Part shown: piece by piece, positions 35,444-45,700 of the stretch
Layout of the letters: each line of letters opens with the position of its first letter
Position numbering within the stretch: position 1 is the stretch's first letter
Origin: Phycisphaerales bacterium
GTDB lineage: Bacteria; Planctomycetota; Phycisphaerae; Phycisphaerales; UBA1924
Assembly (NCBI GenBank): GCA_019744815.1
Contig: JAIEUA010000008.1
Location: 310,001-374,000 of the forward strand
Direction of reading: 5' to 3'
DNA length: 64,000 bases
Notes under the pieces: model-generated
Seen by the model: the letters and a program-made list of their open reading frames with translations, nothing else
Database searches by the model: none
What the model was told of the DNA's origin: nothing
Program-made: the position numbers and the translations under genes

Positions 35444-36685
35444 TCAGGGCTCGACGCGAGCGCGGAAGACCGGCTTGCCGCCCTTCATCTCGACGATGAC
35501 GGCGGGCTTCACCGCGTCGCGCTTCTCGTTGATGGTGATCGAACCGGTGACGCCCTTGAAGCCCTTGGTGCTCGCGATCGCTGCGGCGAGCTTGGCGCCG
35601 TCGGTGCTGCCGGCGCGAGTGGCCGCGTCGGCGAAGATGCGGGCCGCGTCGTAACCCAGAGCCGCGAGGCCGTCGGGGGTCTCGCCGAACTTTTCCTTGT
35701 ACTTCTTGACGAAGGTCTGGATCTCCTCGGTGGGCTGATCGGCGGCGTAGTGGTTGGAGTAGAACGAGCCCTCGATCGCGGCGCCGGCGTTCTTGGCGAG
35801 GTCGGCCGAGTCCCAGCCGTCGCCGCCGAGCAGCGGCATGGTCATGCCGAGCTTGCGGGCCTGGATGGCGATGTTGGCGACGTCGGTGTAGTAGCCGGGG
35901 ATGAAGAGCACCTCGGCGTTCTTCTCGCGGATCTTGGTGAGCAGCGGGTTGAAGTTGCTCTCGCCCTTGGTGTAGGCCTCGACGGCGACGACCTCGCCGC
36001 CCATCTGCTTGAAGTTCTTCTCGAACTCGTCCTTGAGGCCGACGGAGTACGCCGCGGCCTGATCGAAGAGGATCGCGGCCTTCTTGACCTTGAGCTCGCT
36101 GGCGGCGAACTTCGCGCACGCGTAGCCCTGGAACGGATCGATGAAGCAGACACGTGAGATCATGTCGCCGACGGCGGTGCACTGGGGGTTGGTGCTGCTG
36201 GGCGTGATCATCGGGACGCCGAACTGCTGAGCCACGGGCGCGCCGGCAAGGGTGACGCTGGAAGCAACTTCGCCGAGCACGCAGACGACCTTGTCGCTGG
36301 TGATGAGCTTGGTCACGACGGTGCCGGCCTTCTCGGGCTTGCCCTCGGTGTCCTCGGAGATGACCCTGATCTTGCGGGATGTGCCGCCGATGTTCACGCC
36401 GCCCACGGCGTTGATCTCTTCGACCGCGAGCTTGATGCCGTTGTCGGTGGAGCGGCCGAAGGTGGCCTCGGGGCCCGTCAGCGAGCCGTAGTGGCCGATG
36501 AGGATCTCGCCGGCAGCCGCGGCGGCCGGTGCCGGCGCGTTCGCGGCGGATGGCGCCGGAGTCTTGGTGGCGTTGGAGTTGGAGCTGTTGTCGCACGCGC
36601 CGAGCAGCGCGGTGAGGGCGACGCCAGCACCAAGGGTGAGGCGGCGGACAAGGGAGGCAAGGGGACGAGCCGCGAGGGTGGACAT
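35444..36685 (-). CDS. livK: Branched-chain amino-acid ABC transporter substrate-binding lipoprotein (LivK-like)
   Basis: 413 residues. A lipoprotein signal (RRLTLGAGVALTALLGAC, lipobox LGAC) is followed by a Ser/Asn/Pro/Ala linker and the type-I periplasmic binding fold: ILIGHYGSLTGPEATFGRST, LAVEEINAVGG, VISEDTEGKPEKAGTV, ITPSSTNPQ and DGLAALGYDAARIFADA. It should bind branched-chain or related amino acids and pass them to LivHM. It is on the same strand as livHMGF but 8 kb upstream of them, separated by four secreted-protein genes. ATG 36685 is used; ATG 36700 is an in-frame alternative. A strong terminator follows, so it is not co-transcribed with the four downstream genes. Confidence 0.92.
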   Translation of the reverse strand: MSTLAARPLASLVRRLTLGAGVALTALLGACDNSSNSNATKTPAPSAANAPAPAAAAAGEILIGHYGSLTGPEATFGRSTDNGIKLAVEEINAVGGVNIGGTSRKIRVISEDTEGKPEKAGTVVTKLITSDKVVCVLGEVASSVTLAGAPVAQQFGVPMITPSSTNPQCTAVGDMISRVCFIDPFQGYACAKFAASELKVKKAAILFDQAAAYSVGLKDEFEKNFKQMGGEVVAVEAYTKGESNFNPLLTKIREKNAEVLFIPGYYTDVANIAIQARKLGMTMPLLGGDGWDSADLAKNAGAAIEGSFYSNHYAADQPTEEIQTFVKKYKEKFGETPDGLAALGYDAARIFADAATRAGSTDGAKLAAAIASTKGFKGVTGSITINEKRDAVKPAVIVEMKGGKPVFRARVEP

Positions 36686-37023
36686 GCAGGTGGCTTCCAT
36701 GTGAAGGGTTGTGGGAAGGATGGCGAGACCGGCCGGGCGAAGTCTATCGGACTTTGCAAGGTACCGCGTCGTGGATCCAGCCGGTGAAAGCACCGGTTCG
36801 GTTCCGCGGCATCCGGCTTTCTCGCCGATCTGTTCAGGCGAGTTGCGGATCGGATTGACGCCCCCCGAAATGGCGGCGATATTTACCCAGGGGTCGGGGG
36901 CACGGGGATTGTTCCATTTAGATCGGTCTTTGTTCGCCCGCCATGGATTTCGGCGTGCCCGTCTGTGCCTCGGCCAGACAGCGGCACCCGAATCGACGGC
37001 GGCGGACCTGCAGGAGCGTGGTC
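36686..37023. other. Divergent intergenic region, 338 bases
   Basis: Lies between the livK-like gene (minus) and the GH15-like gene (plus). It carries the plus-strand promoter candidate 36855-36883 and the AGGAG site at 37012-37016. No RNA gene was recognised. Confidence 0.55.
36855..36883 (+). promoter_or_regulatory. Promoter candidate of the ten-gene cluster
   Basis: TTGACG (36855-36860), 17-base spacer, GATATT (36878-36883), in an AT-rich patch 140 bases before the GH15-like start. Best match in the gap. Confidence 0.5.
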
Positions 37024-40000
37024 ATGTTGATTCGGGATTGGTGTCGGTCGGCGGTCGTCGGCCTTGTCTTCTCGCTCGCGGGCACGGCGATCGCGCAGCC
37101 CAGCAGCGTCGAGCACGCGTTCAACGCGCAGACGTTTGGTGAGGCCGGCGGCGTGACCCAGCGCGAGCCCGATGTGCCGCGTGAAGGCGAGACCGTGGAC
37201 CTGTATCTCCGGGTCTCGTTCCAGTTCAGCTACGACCGCGTCGCGATCTATTTCACCACCGACGGCAGCGAGCCCTCGGGCTCGTTCGGCACCGGCAGCG
37301 GCACAACGCAGGTGCTGCGGAATGACCTCGGCTCGATTTCGTTCCTGCGCAACGAGAACTCCGGCGGCACGCGCGATTGGTGGAAGGCCACCCTTCCGGC
37401 CGGCTCCCGGAACTACAACCAGACGATCAAGTACAAGATCAGCGCCTGGAAGCCCTTCGTCGGCGGCGAGGTCTTTGCCAACGGCGGGAACTCGTACACC
37501 TTCACGAACAAGATCGCGTGGCCGGGCGCGGGAGCTGGCCAGCCCAGCCCGAGCGCGGGCTACCCGCCGGTCTCGTTCTGGAAGGAAGAGGCCATGTTCG
37601 GCAACGGCTACGTCGCCGGCATGATCGACCAGAACGGCACGCTCTACGACATCATGTTCCCGACCACCGGCGGCGTGCAGGGCGTCGGCACCCGCAACGA
37701 GGGTTACGTCGGCGGCAACGACACCTTCCCGCCCAATCTCCCCAGCGGCTGGCGCGGCCAGATGCACGTCAACCAGGCGATGGTCGGCATCCGCCCCGTC
37801 TCGACTGGCGTGACGCATTGGCTCAGCAATCCCGCTGGCAGCAACTCGTACACGAATGTCGCTCAGGCGTACAACCCGACGTCGAACACGGTGATCACCA
37901 GCCAGCGCCTCACCGCCGGCGGCAACAACATCGCCCTGCAGCAGTTTGATTTCGCCCCCATCGGGATCACCTTCCCCAATGACAACGGCGGCAACCCGCA
38001 GCGACACATCTACATCAAGCGGCTGACCCTCACCAACAACACCGGCAGCGCTCAGGACGTCAATCTGTACTACTACGTCGATCCCGCGCTCAACGGCGGC
38101 GACAACTACGACGCGATGTTCGTCGATAGCACCCGTGGCGCGATGGTCGCGTACGACAACACCTTCCGCAACGTCACCGGCACCGGCATCGGTTTCTCCA
38201 GCCCCAACGAGTACAACCCGACCACCTTCCCCGGGTTCGACAAGAACATCAGCCTCTACCTCGCCAGCGCGATGAAGCAGGTGAACGCCGGCGGCGGGCT
38301 CGTGCAGAAGGCGACTGATTTCTGGCGTGACACCTCTGCCGACAACGGTCAGGGCTGGATGGCCATGCGGGTCAATCTGCCCGTCGGCTCGCCCGTCACC
38401 GTCGATCTCATGATGGTCGGCGTCGATGACCGCTTCGCGGGCGCGAGCGGGACGTACAACTTCAAGGCCGCCAACGTGGTGGACTGGTTCTACGCCAACA
38501 ACATGGGCACGGTGCTGAGTGCGACCGATACCTACTGGGCCAACTGGCTCAACAGCGGCACCACCATCGACTTCCCAGACAATCGCTACGACACGCTCAT
38601 GCGTCGCGGCCTGCTCGCCACGGCCCTCCACCAGAGCACCGAGACCGGCGCCATCGTCGCTGGTTACCACAATGGCGCGTATCTGTACGCCTGGCCGCGT
38701 GACGCGATGTGGGCGGCGGTGACGCTGCTCCGCGCAGGTCACATCGCCGAGGCGGAGAATGCGATGCGCTGGATGCGCGACGTCTGCTACCGCGATGTCG
38801 AGCCCGGCTTCGGGAACAACCCGATCACCGGCCAGCCCTACAAGGGCTTCTGGAAGCAGAAGTACAGCACCGACGGCTACACCATCTGGGGCGCGCCGCA
38901 GATCGACGGCACGGCGGTCTATCCCTGGGCTCTTTGGTGGCACTACAAGATGCAGGGCAACGACAGCTACCTCAACTCGCACTACGCGGCGATCTGGGAC
39001 GCCGTGAAGGCGATGACCACCGACTCGATCGATTCTCGCCTTCGCTACGAGGAGGCCTTCAACCTCGTCTACTCCAACAACCTCTGGGAAGACAGCTACG
39101 ACACGTTCATCTTCAGCAACGCCAACGTGATCCGCGGCCTGCGCGATGCCTCGAACATCGCCAATCGCCTCGGCCGTCCGGGTGATGCGTCGTACTTCAA
39201 CAGCCTCGCCGACACCATTCAGGGCGGCCTGAACGCACGCCTTGATTGGAACGGCGAGAACACCGACGCCTCTCAGCTCGGAATTGTCTATCCGTTTGAG
39301 ACTCACGTTCCGATCGACAGCCGCGCAGCCAAGGTGGTGGACCGCATCAACGGCGTCGCCACCGACCGCTTCGGCAACAACCATCCGCTCATCCGCTTCG
39401 GCGGCTTCCCGAACGATCAGTACGGCTGGACCGACCTCGTCGATCGCTACTGGGGCGACGGCTACTGGGGCGGCGGCCAGCCCTGGGGCGGCGGGCCTTG
39501 GTACCTCACCACCATGTGGTACGGCTGCTACTACGCGATGCGCCAGGACTACATCGCCGGCAAGGGCGACATCGACAATCACAAGTACCGCCTCGACCTC
39601 CTGGTCGATCGCCTCGGCCCTGTGGGCTTCGGCGCCGAGCAGGTGGCACCCAAGTTCGTGAACGCCGGCCTGCCCGGCTCGCTGCTCTACCCGGGTCAGA
39701 ACGACTTCGTGCTGCAGACCGCGTGGCCCAACGCGTGGGAGAGCATGTCGTTCTTCGTGGACTCGCTCTTCATGTTCCTGGGCTACGAGCCCAACGCCGG
39801 GACCAACACCATCAAGGTCCGTCCCAAGCTGCCGACCGCGTGGCCGACGATCACCTACAAGAACCTGGAGCTGGGCTCCAAGAGCGTGGACCTGACCATC
39901 AGCGAGAACGCCGCGACCAAGCGGTACTCGCAGAAGGTCATCAACAACTCCGGCGGCACGATCACGCTCAACACCGTGATCCGCGTGCCCAGCACCGAGA

Positions 40001-40332
40001 CGGTGGTGGGGGTCTACCGCAACGGCGTGCCGACCGCCTACACCTACTCCGGCCCGGGCGCGTTCCAGGTGTTCGTCACCAACGCGATCGAGACCGGCGC
40101 CGGCGACACGACCACCTACACGGTTGTCACCGGCTGCCCGTGTGATCTGAACGGCGACACGATCGTCGAAGACAGCGACTTCGTGATCTTCGCCAACGCC
40201 TACAACCTGCTCGACTGCACCGATCCGTCGATGCCCGCCAACTGCCCGGCGGACTTCAACGGCGACGGCATCGTCGACGACGCGGACTTCGTGATCTTCG
40301 CCGACGCCTACAACGCGCTGCTCTGCCCTTGA
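37024..40332 (+). CDS. Secreted GH15-like glucoamylase/glucodextranase with dockerin-like C-terminus
   Basis: 1102 residues. Signal peptide (about 1-25, ending TAIAQ). An N-terminal sandwich (about 35-160) with VAIYFTTDGSEPSG precedes a second beta domain (to about 500) and the (alpha/alpha)-barrel (about 520-960). The barrel shows LYAWPRDAMWAAVTLLRAGH near 555, the hallmark of GH15 enzymes, then QLGIVYPFE, GGGPWYLTTMWYG and VAPKFVNAGLPGSLLYPG. It should release glucose from alpha-glucans at the surface. The paired module ends the protein (about 1038-1102) with an extra Cys (CPCDLN) and LLCP. ATG 37024 has AGGAG seven bases ahead. It is the first of ten same-strand genes. Confidence 0.88.
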   Translation: MLIRDWCRSAVVGLVFSLAGTAIAQPSSVEHAFNAQTFGEAGGVTQREPDVPREGETVDLYLRVSFQFSYDRVAIYFTTDGSEPSGSFGTGSGTTQVLRNDLGSISFLRNENSGGTRDWWKATLPAGSRNYNQTIKYKISAWKPFVGGEVFANGGNSYTFTNKIAWPGAGAGQPSPSAGYPPVSFWKEEAMFGNGYVAGMIDQNGTLYDIMFPTTGGVQGVGTRNEGYVGGNDTFPPNLPSGWRGQMHVNQAMVGIRPVSTGVTHWLSNPAGSNSYTNVAQAYNPTSNTVITSQRLTAGGNNIALQQFDFAPIGITFPNDNGGNPQRHIYIKRLTLTNNTGSAQDVNLYYYVDPALNGGDNYDAMFVDSTRGAMVAYDNTFRNVTGTGIGFSSPNEYNPTTFPGFDKNISLYLASAMKQVNAGGGLVQKATDFWRDTSADNGQGWMAMRVNLPVGSPVTVDLMMVGVDDRFAGASGTYNFKAANVVDWFYANNMGTVLSATDTYWANWLNSGTTIDFPDNRYDTLMRRGLLATALHQSTETGAIVAGYHNGAYLYAWPRDAMWAAVTLLRAGHIAEAENAMRWMRDVCYRDVEPGFGNNPITGQPYKGFWKQKYSTDGYTIWGAPQIDGTAVYPWALWWHYKMQGNDSYLNSHYAAIWDAVKAMTTDSIDSRLRYEEAFNLVYSNNLWEDSYDTFIFSNANVIRGLRDASNIANRLGRPGDASYFNSLADTIQGGLNARLDWNGENTDASQLGIVYPFETHVPIDSRAAKVVDRINGVATDRFGNNHPLIRFGGFPNDQYGWTDLVDRYWGDGYWGGGQPWGGGPWYLTTMWYGCYYAMRQDYIAGKGDIDNHKYRLDLLVDRLGPVGFGAEQVAPKFVNAGLPGSLLYPGQNDFVLQTAWPNAWESMSFFVDSLFMFLGYEPNAGTNTIKVRPKLPTAWPTITYKNLELGSKSVDLTISENAATKRYSQKVINNSGGTITLNTVIRVPSTETVVGVYRNGVPTAYTYSGPGAFQVFVTNAIETGAGDTTTYTVVTGCPCDLNGDTIVEDSDFVIFANAYNLLDCTDPSMPANCPADFNGDGIVDDADFVIFADAYNALLCP

Positions 40333-40370
40333 CCGTTGTCGATCGATCGGAGTGTCAAGCGAGAAACGTC

Positions 40371-41465
40371 GTGAGACGTCTTAGATTCGAACATCCTCGC
40401 CGCGATCGCGCGACCATTCGCGCGATCGCGGCGTTCGCAGTGGCGGGAATCTCGTGTTCTCTTGCGCCCGCGGCCGCGGAGATCCGCGCCGTCGATGCGT
40501 CCTTCGTGCCTCAGATTGAGGCTGTTGGCGGTGTCTTTCGCAGCGGCGGGATCGCGGTGGACCCGATCGCGTTCTTCGCATCCCAGGGTGTCAACACGGT
40601 CAGGCTTCGAGTGTGGAACGCGCCTCCGGCGGGATTCTGTGACGCCGACGATACCTTGGCGATGGCTCGGCGTGTTCACGCCGCGGGCATGAAGCTGATT
40701 GTCGACTTTCACTACTCAGATTCCTGGGCGGACCCCGGCCAGCAGACCAAGCCGGCGGCGTGGGCGAACCTGAGCTTCCCGCAGCTCACCATCGCGGTGC
40801 AGTCGTTCACTCGGAGCACGGTCGCGGCGCTGGTCGCCCAAGGGACTCCGCCGGACATCGTGCAGATCGGCAACGAGATTACCGCGGGCATGCTCTGGAA
40901 CGAGGGCCGAGTCTCTGCCTGGAACAACGGGAATTGGCCCAATCTGGAGACTCTGCTCAACGCCGGCGCGGGAGGAGCGAGGCTCGGTGCGGGTGTGCAC
41001 CCCGTCCGCATCATGTTGCACATCGATCGTGGTGGCGACAATCCGACTACGCGGCAGTTCTTTGATCGCGCCGTGGCGTTTGGCGTGTCGTTCGACATGA
41101 TCGGGCTCTCGTACTACCCGTGGTGGCATGGCTCGTTCGCTTCCTTCGAGGCGAACATCGCCGTTACCGCGGCGCGATACGCCAAGCCCGTGTTTGTTGC
41201 CGAGACGGCGTATCCCTGGACGCTCGCGTGGGCGGACAACCAGCAGAACTTCGTAGGACTTCCTTCACAGTTGTTGCCGGGCTATCCCGCAACGCCATCG
41301 GGGCAGGCCGGTTTTCTCGAAGCCATCGGCGGCGTGATGCGCTCGACACCGGGCGGGGCCGGCTGGTGCTACTGGGCGCCGGAGTACGGAGCATTCCCGG
41401 GGCTGCCATCTCCCTGGGAGAATCTGGCGATGTTCGATTTCCTTGGGGCGGCGCTCTCGTCGTAG
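40371..41465 (+). CDS. GH53 endo-beta-1,4-galactanase, ended early by an in-frame TAG
   Basis: 364 residues to the stop. Signal peptide with a basic lead (RRLRFEHPRRDR) and hydrophobic core to about 36. GH53 features: VNTVRLRVWNAP, LIVDFHYSDSWADPGQQTKP, IGNEITAGMLW with acid/base Glu169, IGLSYYPWW and VAETAYPW with nucleophile Glu278. It should cut beta-1,4-galactan in pectin side chains. The catalytic domain is complete (MFDFLGAALSS). The frame then meets TAG at 41463-41465, and the same frame continues straight into an intact dockerin-like module (41466-41681). The start is GTG 40371 (TTG 40329 overlaps the previous stop). See the separate entry for the detached module. Confidence 0.85.
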   Translation: MRRLRFEHPRRDRATIRAIAAFAVAGISCSLAPAAAEIRAVDASFVPQIEAVGGVFRSGGIAVDPIAFFASQGVNTVRLRVWNAPPAGFCDADDTLAMARRVHAAGMKLIVDFHYSDSWADPGQQTKPAAWANLSFPQLTIAVQSFTRSTVAALVAQGTPPDIVQIGNEITAGMLWNEGRVSAWNNGNWPNLETLLNAGAGGARLGAGVHPVRIMLHIDRGGDNPTTRQFFDRAVAFGVSFDMIGLSYYPWWHGSFASFEANIAVTAARYAKPVFVAETAYPWTLAWADNQQNFVGLPSQLLPGYPATPSGQAGFLEAIGGVMRSTPGGAGWCYWAPEYGAFPGLPSPWENLAMFDFLGAALSS

Positions 41466-41681
41466 TCGGCGTTCGCCAACCCGTGCCCGGCGGACCTGAA
41501 TGGCGACGGGTTCGTGGACGATGCCGACTTTGTCGATTTCGCCCACGCGTACGAGGTCTTGCTGTGCGCCGATAGCGCGATGGCGGTCGGTTGCCCGAGC
41601 GATCTGAACCGCGACGCGGTCGTGGATGATGCGGACTTTGTGCTGTTCGCCCGAGCCTACGACGCCCTGAACTGCCCGTGA
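41466..41681 (+). pseudogene. Dockerin-like module cut off from GH53 by an in-frame TAG
   Basis: In frame with the GH53 gene, directly after TAG: Ser-Ala-Phe-Ala-Asn-Pro then CPADLNGDGFVDDADF, AYEVLLCADSAMAVGC, PSDLNRDAVVDDADF and AYDALNCP, ending at TGA 41679-41681. All four Cys and both Ca loops are intact and no other in-frame stop occurs, so the module has not decayed. The TAG stands in a run TCG-TCG-TAG-TCG, so it looks like a single TCG-to-TAG change. Either a fresh mutation, a sequencing error or readthrough. Confidence 0.85.
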
Positions 41682-41812
41682 AGGACTTCAGATCTCCGCC
41701 TGGTGCGGGAGAGCTTGAACAAATCGGAGTAGAAGTGGGACGAGGATGAGGGTCGGTGCGCTCCTTTCTCGCCCATCGTCCGGGCTGGGGCTCCAGCCTC
41801 GGGAGCACTCGT

Positions 41813-42682
41813 ATGCAGAACCGTCGCCTCGCTTTGGGCATCCTCGTTGCCGCCGCGTTTTCGTCCCTGAGCGCATCGGGGGCCGTCGTCTCGATCGACG
41901 CTTCGGTGCAGGGCTTGTGGACCAGTTTCGGTCAGAACAACAAGGCGTACAACGCGGCTCCCGGCAACATCTTGTGCGGCCGCAACAACGTCTCGATCTT
42001 CCGCAACTACTTTGTCTTCAACCTACCCGCGAACCTCGTGCCGGCGGGGCAGCAGATTCTGGCCGCGGAGATGGTCGGCAAGCTGCCTTGGCGAGGCTAT
42101 CTCAGTTCCGATGCCACCGAGACGTGGACGCTCTTTGATGTCAACCCCGCCAACTACGCGGTGCTGGTGAACGAGGGAGCGTCGATCGAGAACCGTGTCG
42201 ATGTCTTCAACGACCTCGGGACCGGAAAGGACTACGGCACCCGCGTGATGTCGGTCGCGGACGAACCCGCGCCCAACACCGTTCCGGGGCAGGTGGTGGT
42301 GCCCCTGACCAAGCCCGCCTTTCTGACCGACCTGGCCTCGCGGCTCAGCGCCGGCTCGATCGCCATCGGCGGCAGCATCACCACGCTGACGGGCACCACG
42401 CTGCAGATCGTGTTCGGCTTCACGGGGTATGACTCGAGCAACGGCGGTCGGGCAACGCTGAAACTCACGATCGGTGCGCCGCCGTGCGTGGGTGATCTCA
42501 ATAAGGACGCGGTTGTCGACGATCTGGATTTCCAGATCTTTGTGGTCGCGTACGACATTCTGGACTGCGCTGAACCCTCGATGCCTTCGGGGTGCCCCAG
42601 CGACCTCAATCGCGACGGCGTGGTGGATGATCTCGACTTCCAAGTCTTTGTGGTGGCGTACAACGCGCTGCTGTGCCCTTGA
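41813..42682 (+). CDS. Secreted jelly-roll-like protein with dockerin-like C-terminus
   Basis: 289 residues. Signal peptide (1-24 or so, ending SASGA). The body has SFGQNN, RNYFVFNLPANLVPAGQQIL, TWTLFDVNP, FNDLGTGKDYG and LQIVFGFTGYDSSNGGRATL, a beta-sandwich pattern I associate with structural or carbohydrate-binding repeats of surface proteins in which 'RxYFVFNLP' starts a strand. The paired module fills about 224-289 (four Cys, LLCP). ATG 41813 has GGGAG upstream at about 41801. Specific function unknown. It is the third of the co-directional cluster. Confidence 0.8.
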   Translation: MQNRRLALGILVAAAFSSLSASGAVVSIDASVQGLWTSFGQNNKAYNAAPGNILCGRNNVSIFRNYFVFNLPANLVPAGQQILAAEMVGKLPWRGYLSSDATETWTLFDVNPANYAVLVNEGASIENRVDVFNDLGTGKDYGTRVMSVADEPAPNTVPGQVVVPLTKPAFLTDLASRLSAGSIAIGGSITTLTGTTLQIVFGFTGYDSSNGGRATLKLTIGAPPCVGDLNKDAVVDDLDFQIFVVAYDILDCAEPSMPSGCPSDLNRDGVVDDLDFQVFVVAYNALLCP

Positions 42683-42723
42683 AGCGAAAGCGTCCCATAA
42701 TCTGGAAAAACCTGCGTTAAGAC

Positions 42724-42753
42724 TGTGCACGAACGCTTCTCTTGAAGTGCACA
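42724..42753. promoter_or_regulatory. Inverted repeat upstream of the 42799 gene
   Basis: TGTGCAC (42724-42730) and GTGCACA (42747-42753), perfect 7-base arms with 16 bases between; spacing of centres is about two helical turns, suiting a dimeric regulator. The ten bases GTGCACGAAC also occur in the upstream region of the LamG-like gene (reverse strand at 35325-35334). Confidence 0.4.
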
Positions 42754-42798
42754 AAACTGATATGCTTTGCCCCTCGTGTTGGGAGTTGGGAGGCAAGC

Positions 42799-45700
42799 AT
42801 GCTGATGAATGCGTTTCGGGCCGCGCGTTTGATGGGTGCGGCGGGGCTGGCGTGTGCTGCGATCGGCGTTGATGCGGATGCGCAGGTGATCCAGTGGGCG
42901 CAGTCGGCGCCCGGAGTCTGGAACTCCGCGAATAACTGGCAGCCCGCGAATACTCCGGACAATCCGAACGAAACAGCGGTGATCCCGTTTGGGGCGTCGT
43001 TCTTCATTCAGATCTCGAGCAACACGTCCTATCGGATTGCCGCGCTGCAGATGCCGCTCGCGGGTCCCACGCTGAACGTGCTCTCCGGATCGACGCTGAC
43101 GCTCACACAACCCAGCCTGATCGAGAGCACGGTGCTGCTCAACGGGGTGAATCCGACCAATCAGGCGACGCTCGCGGTCGAGACCTTCAACGGGCTTCCT
43201 CTTTCCGTCACCGGATCGGGGCAGGTGGTGCTGGGCGGCTCGTCCGCCAACATGAGTTTCGCCACTCTGTCGGCCCCCGGAAATGCTCCGGCGAGTTGGG
43301 GGCAGAACCTCACGATACGCGGTGTGGGCCGGCTGATCGGTCCACACATCGTGAGGGGCCGCATCTGGACGGATGTGCAAGGTGGAACGATCGATATCGA
43401 CGGCGCGTCGCTTCTTGGTGAAGGCGTTGGTCGCATCGACGCGGACCTGGGCGATGTGTTTGTTTCCGACAACGCGCAGGTGTCGGGATTCCAGATGACC
43501 GCGGGCCCGAGCAGCCGTTTTCGCTTCAACGGCGCCAACCAGACGAGCTCAACGGTCTTGGTCTCCAACTCGGTCATCTCGGGCTTCTCACTCGTGGAGA
43601 GCAACCAACTCGCCCTCAGCAATACGACGATCTCGGGCACCCTTTCTGTCCCGGGGAGTTCTTCTCTTCGATTCCGCGGTTCAAGCGCGACGCTCAACGG
43701 TCTCTGCGCCGTGAGTTCGACCGGATCATTCAGCGGAGGCGTCGTTGTGTTTGACGATCCGGTGAGCGTGCAGGGCACCGGCGATTTCCTGCTGCAGACC
43801 TCCACGGACGTGCTCACACTCTCCACCGTCAACAACTCCCCGGCGACGTTCGGTCCCGGGATCCGGGTGCGCGGCCGGGGGCGGCTGGGCGGCGACTTCA
43901 ACCTCGCCGGTTCGATCCTCGCCGACGACCCGTTCCGCGGCTTGCTGGAGATCCGCACCAGCACGATCAACGGCGTCGGCGCCAACGCTCAGATCAACGC
44001 GACCACGGGCATCCTCGCGATCAACGATGCGGATGTCAACAACGCCCGCATCACCATCAGCCCGGGATCGGAGTTGCGGCTTGGCACTCCCGGTTTCGGT
44101 GCTCAAGTCTTCAACAACGTGGAGATCGAGGGCAACGTCATTGCTTTCTCGAATCAGAACGTCTTCAACCGCTCTTCGATCAACGGAGTGCTGACCATCC
44201 GCCCGGGGGCGCGGGCGACGGCGACGGTGATGCCGTTTGACCTCGAAGGGCAGATCCGGGTCAACGACAACTTCTCGAACTCGCAGACTTCGTTCACCTT
44301 CGAGCAGTCGGGCACGATGACCGGGTCGGGGCGTGTGCTGCTCGAAGGAAATCCTCAGAACACGAGTTCGGCCGTCTTCGGGACGGGCACCAACGTTCAG
44401 GTGTCGCTGCCCAGCGGGCTTTCCGTCCACGGATTGGGCTCGATCGCGGGTCGATTCGAGATCGGGGGCGAGTTCGTCGCCGACGATCCGTTCGGTGGCG
44501 AGCTGAGCATCCGGGGGTCCGTCATCACGGGCCGACCGGGCGCGAGGATGCGGGCGACGAGCGGGGATCTCGTGATCACCGAGGGCAGCGTGATCACCGG
44601 CGTGCCGCTGATCTCCGAGGGCGGCCTGATCCGAATCTCGCTGCCGAACTTCGGTTCCGCTCCGAACCTGAACGAACTCTCGATCAGCGGGCGGTCGCGA
44701 TTCGAGGGCGGCACGATCCCGGTGAACAACGTCCCGCTGTCGGGCGAGATCGAGGTTCGCGGGGGCGCGACGCTCCGCGTGATTGGCACGAACCAAACGG
44801 TGGATGGCCTGATGCGGATCAATCCGCTGTCGACCACGACGACAGCGGCCCTGACGTTCGATCAGTCCGCGTCGTTGTCGGGGCAGGCGCAGATCCGGCT
44901 CTCCGCGCCGCCGCTCACACCGGAGTTCGCTCTGGTGAGCGGGCCGGCGAACGGCACCCTGAGCATCGGGCGCGACGTGGTGATCGCCGGTTCCGGCCGA
45001 TTGGCGGGTCGGATCGCGCTCGCCGGGCTGCTCCGCGCCGACGACCCGCTGCGCGGGACGCTGGATGTCCGATCGCCGCTGCTGAGCCGCACCGGTGACG
45101 GCCGACTGGAGATCGTGGACGCCAACGCGAGCCTGACGGACTGCGTGGTGAGCGGGATGCCGATCTCGGGCGTCGGTCTGGGCGAGCTTCGAACCAGCGC
45201 CGGGACCGGGACGACCACGCAGCTGCTCAACCTGCCGGTCGATAGCCGCTTCGTCGCGTTCTCCGGCACCACCGTGCTCGCCAACACGACCGTGAAGCGG
45301 GGGCTGGATATCCGGCCCGGCGCCGTCGTTCGAGTCCTTGGAACGCCCTTCCGCTGCGAAGGCAACATCATCGTGAACTCGTTCGGCTCTTCGACGGCGG
45401 CGAGCCTGCAGTTCGATCAGAGCACCACCCTCACCGGCGCCGGTACGCTCGTACTCGGCTCCAGCGCCCTGGGTGTGGAGTCGGCCGCGGTGTCGATGCC
45501 CTCGGCGGCGAGCCAGCTCGTGCTGCCCGCGTCACGAGCGCTTGCTGGTAACGGCAGGGTCGGCGGCGCGGTCACTCTGGGCGGCGAGATCAATCCCTTC
45601 AGCCCAGTGCAGGCGTTCCCGGTCGGGCAGATCGAATTCAGCGGTGCCGAGTGCAAGCTGATCCGCAGCTCGGTCTACCTGGCCGACATCGTCGATGCCT

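Noticed and set aside
41682..41812. Independent small gene for the GH53 module starting inside 41466-41681
   Set aside because: No ribosome site, signal peptide or good start precedes the module; it is in frame with the enzyme, so it is best read as the cut-off tail.
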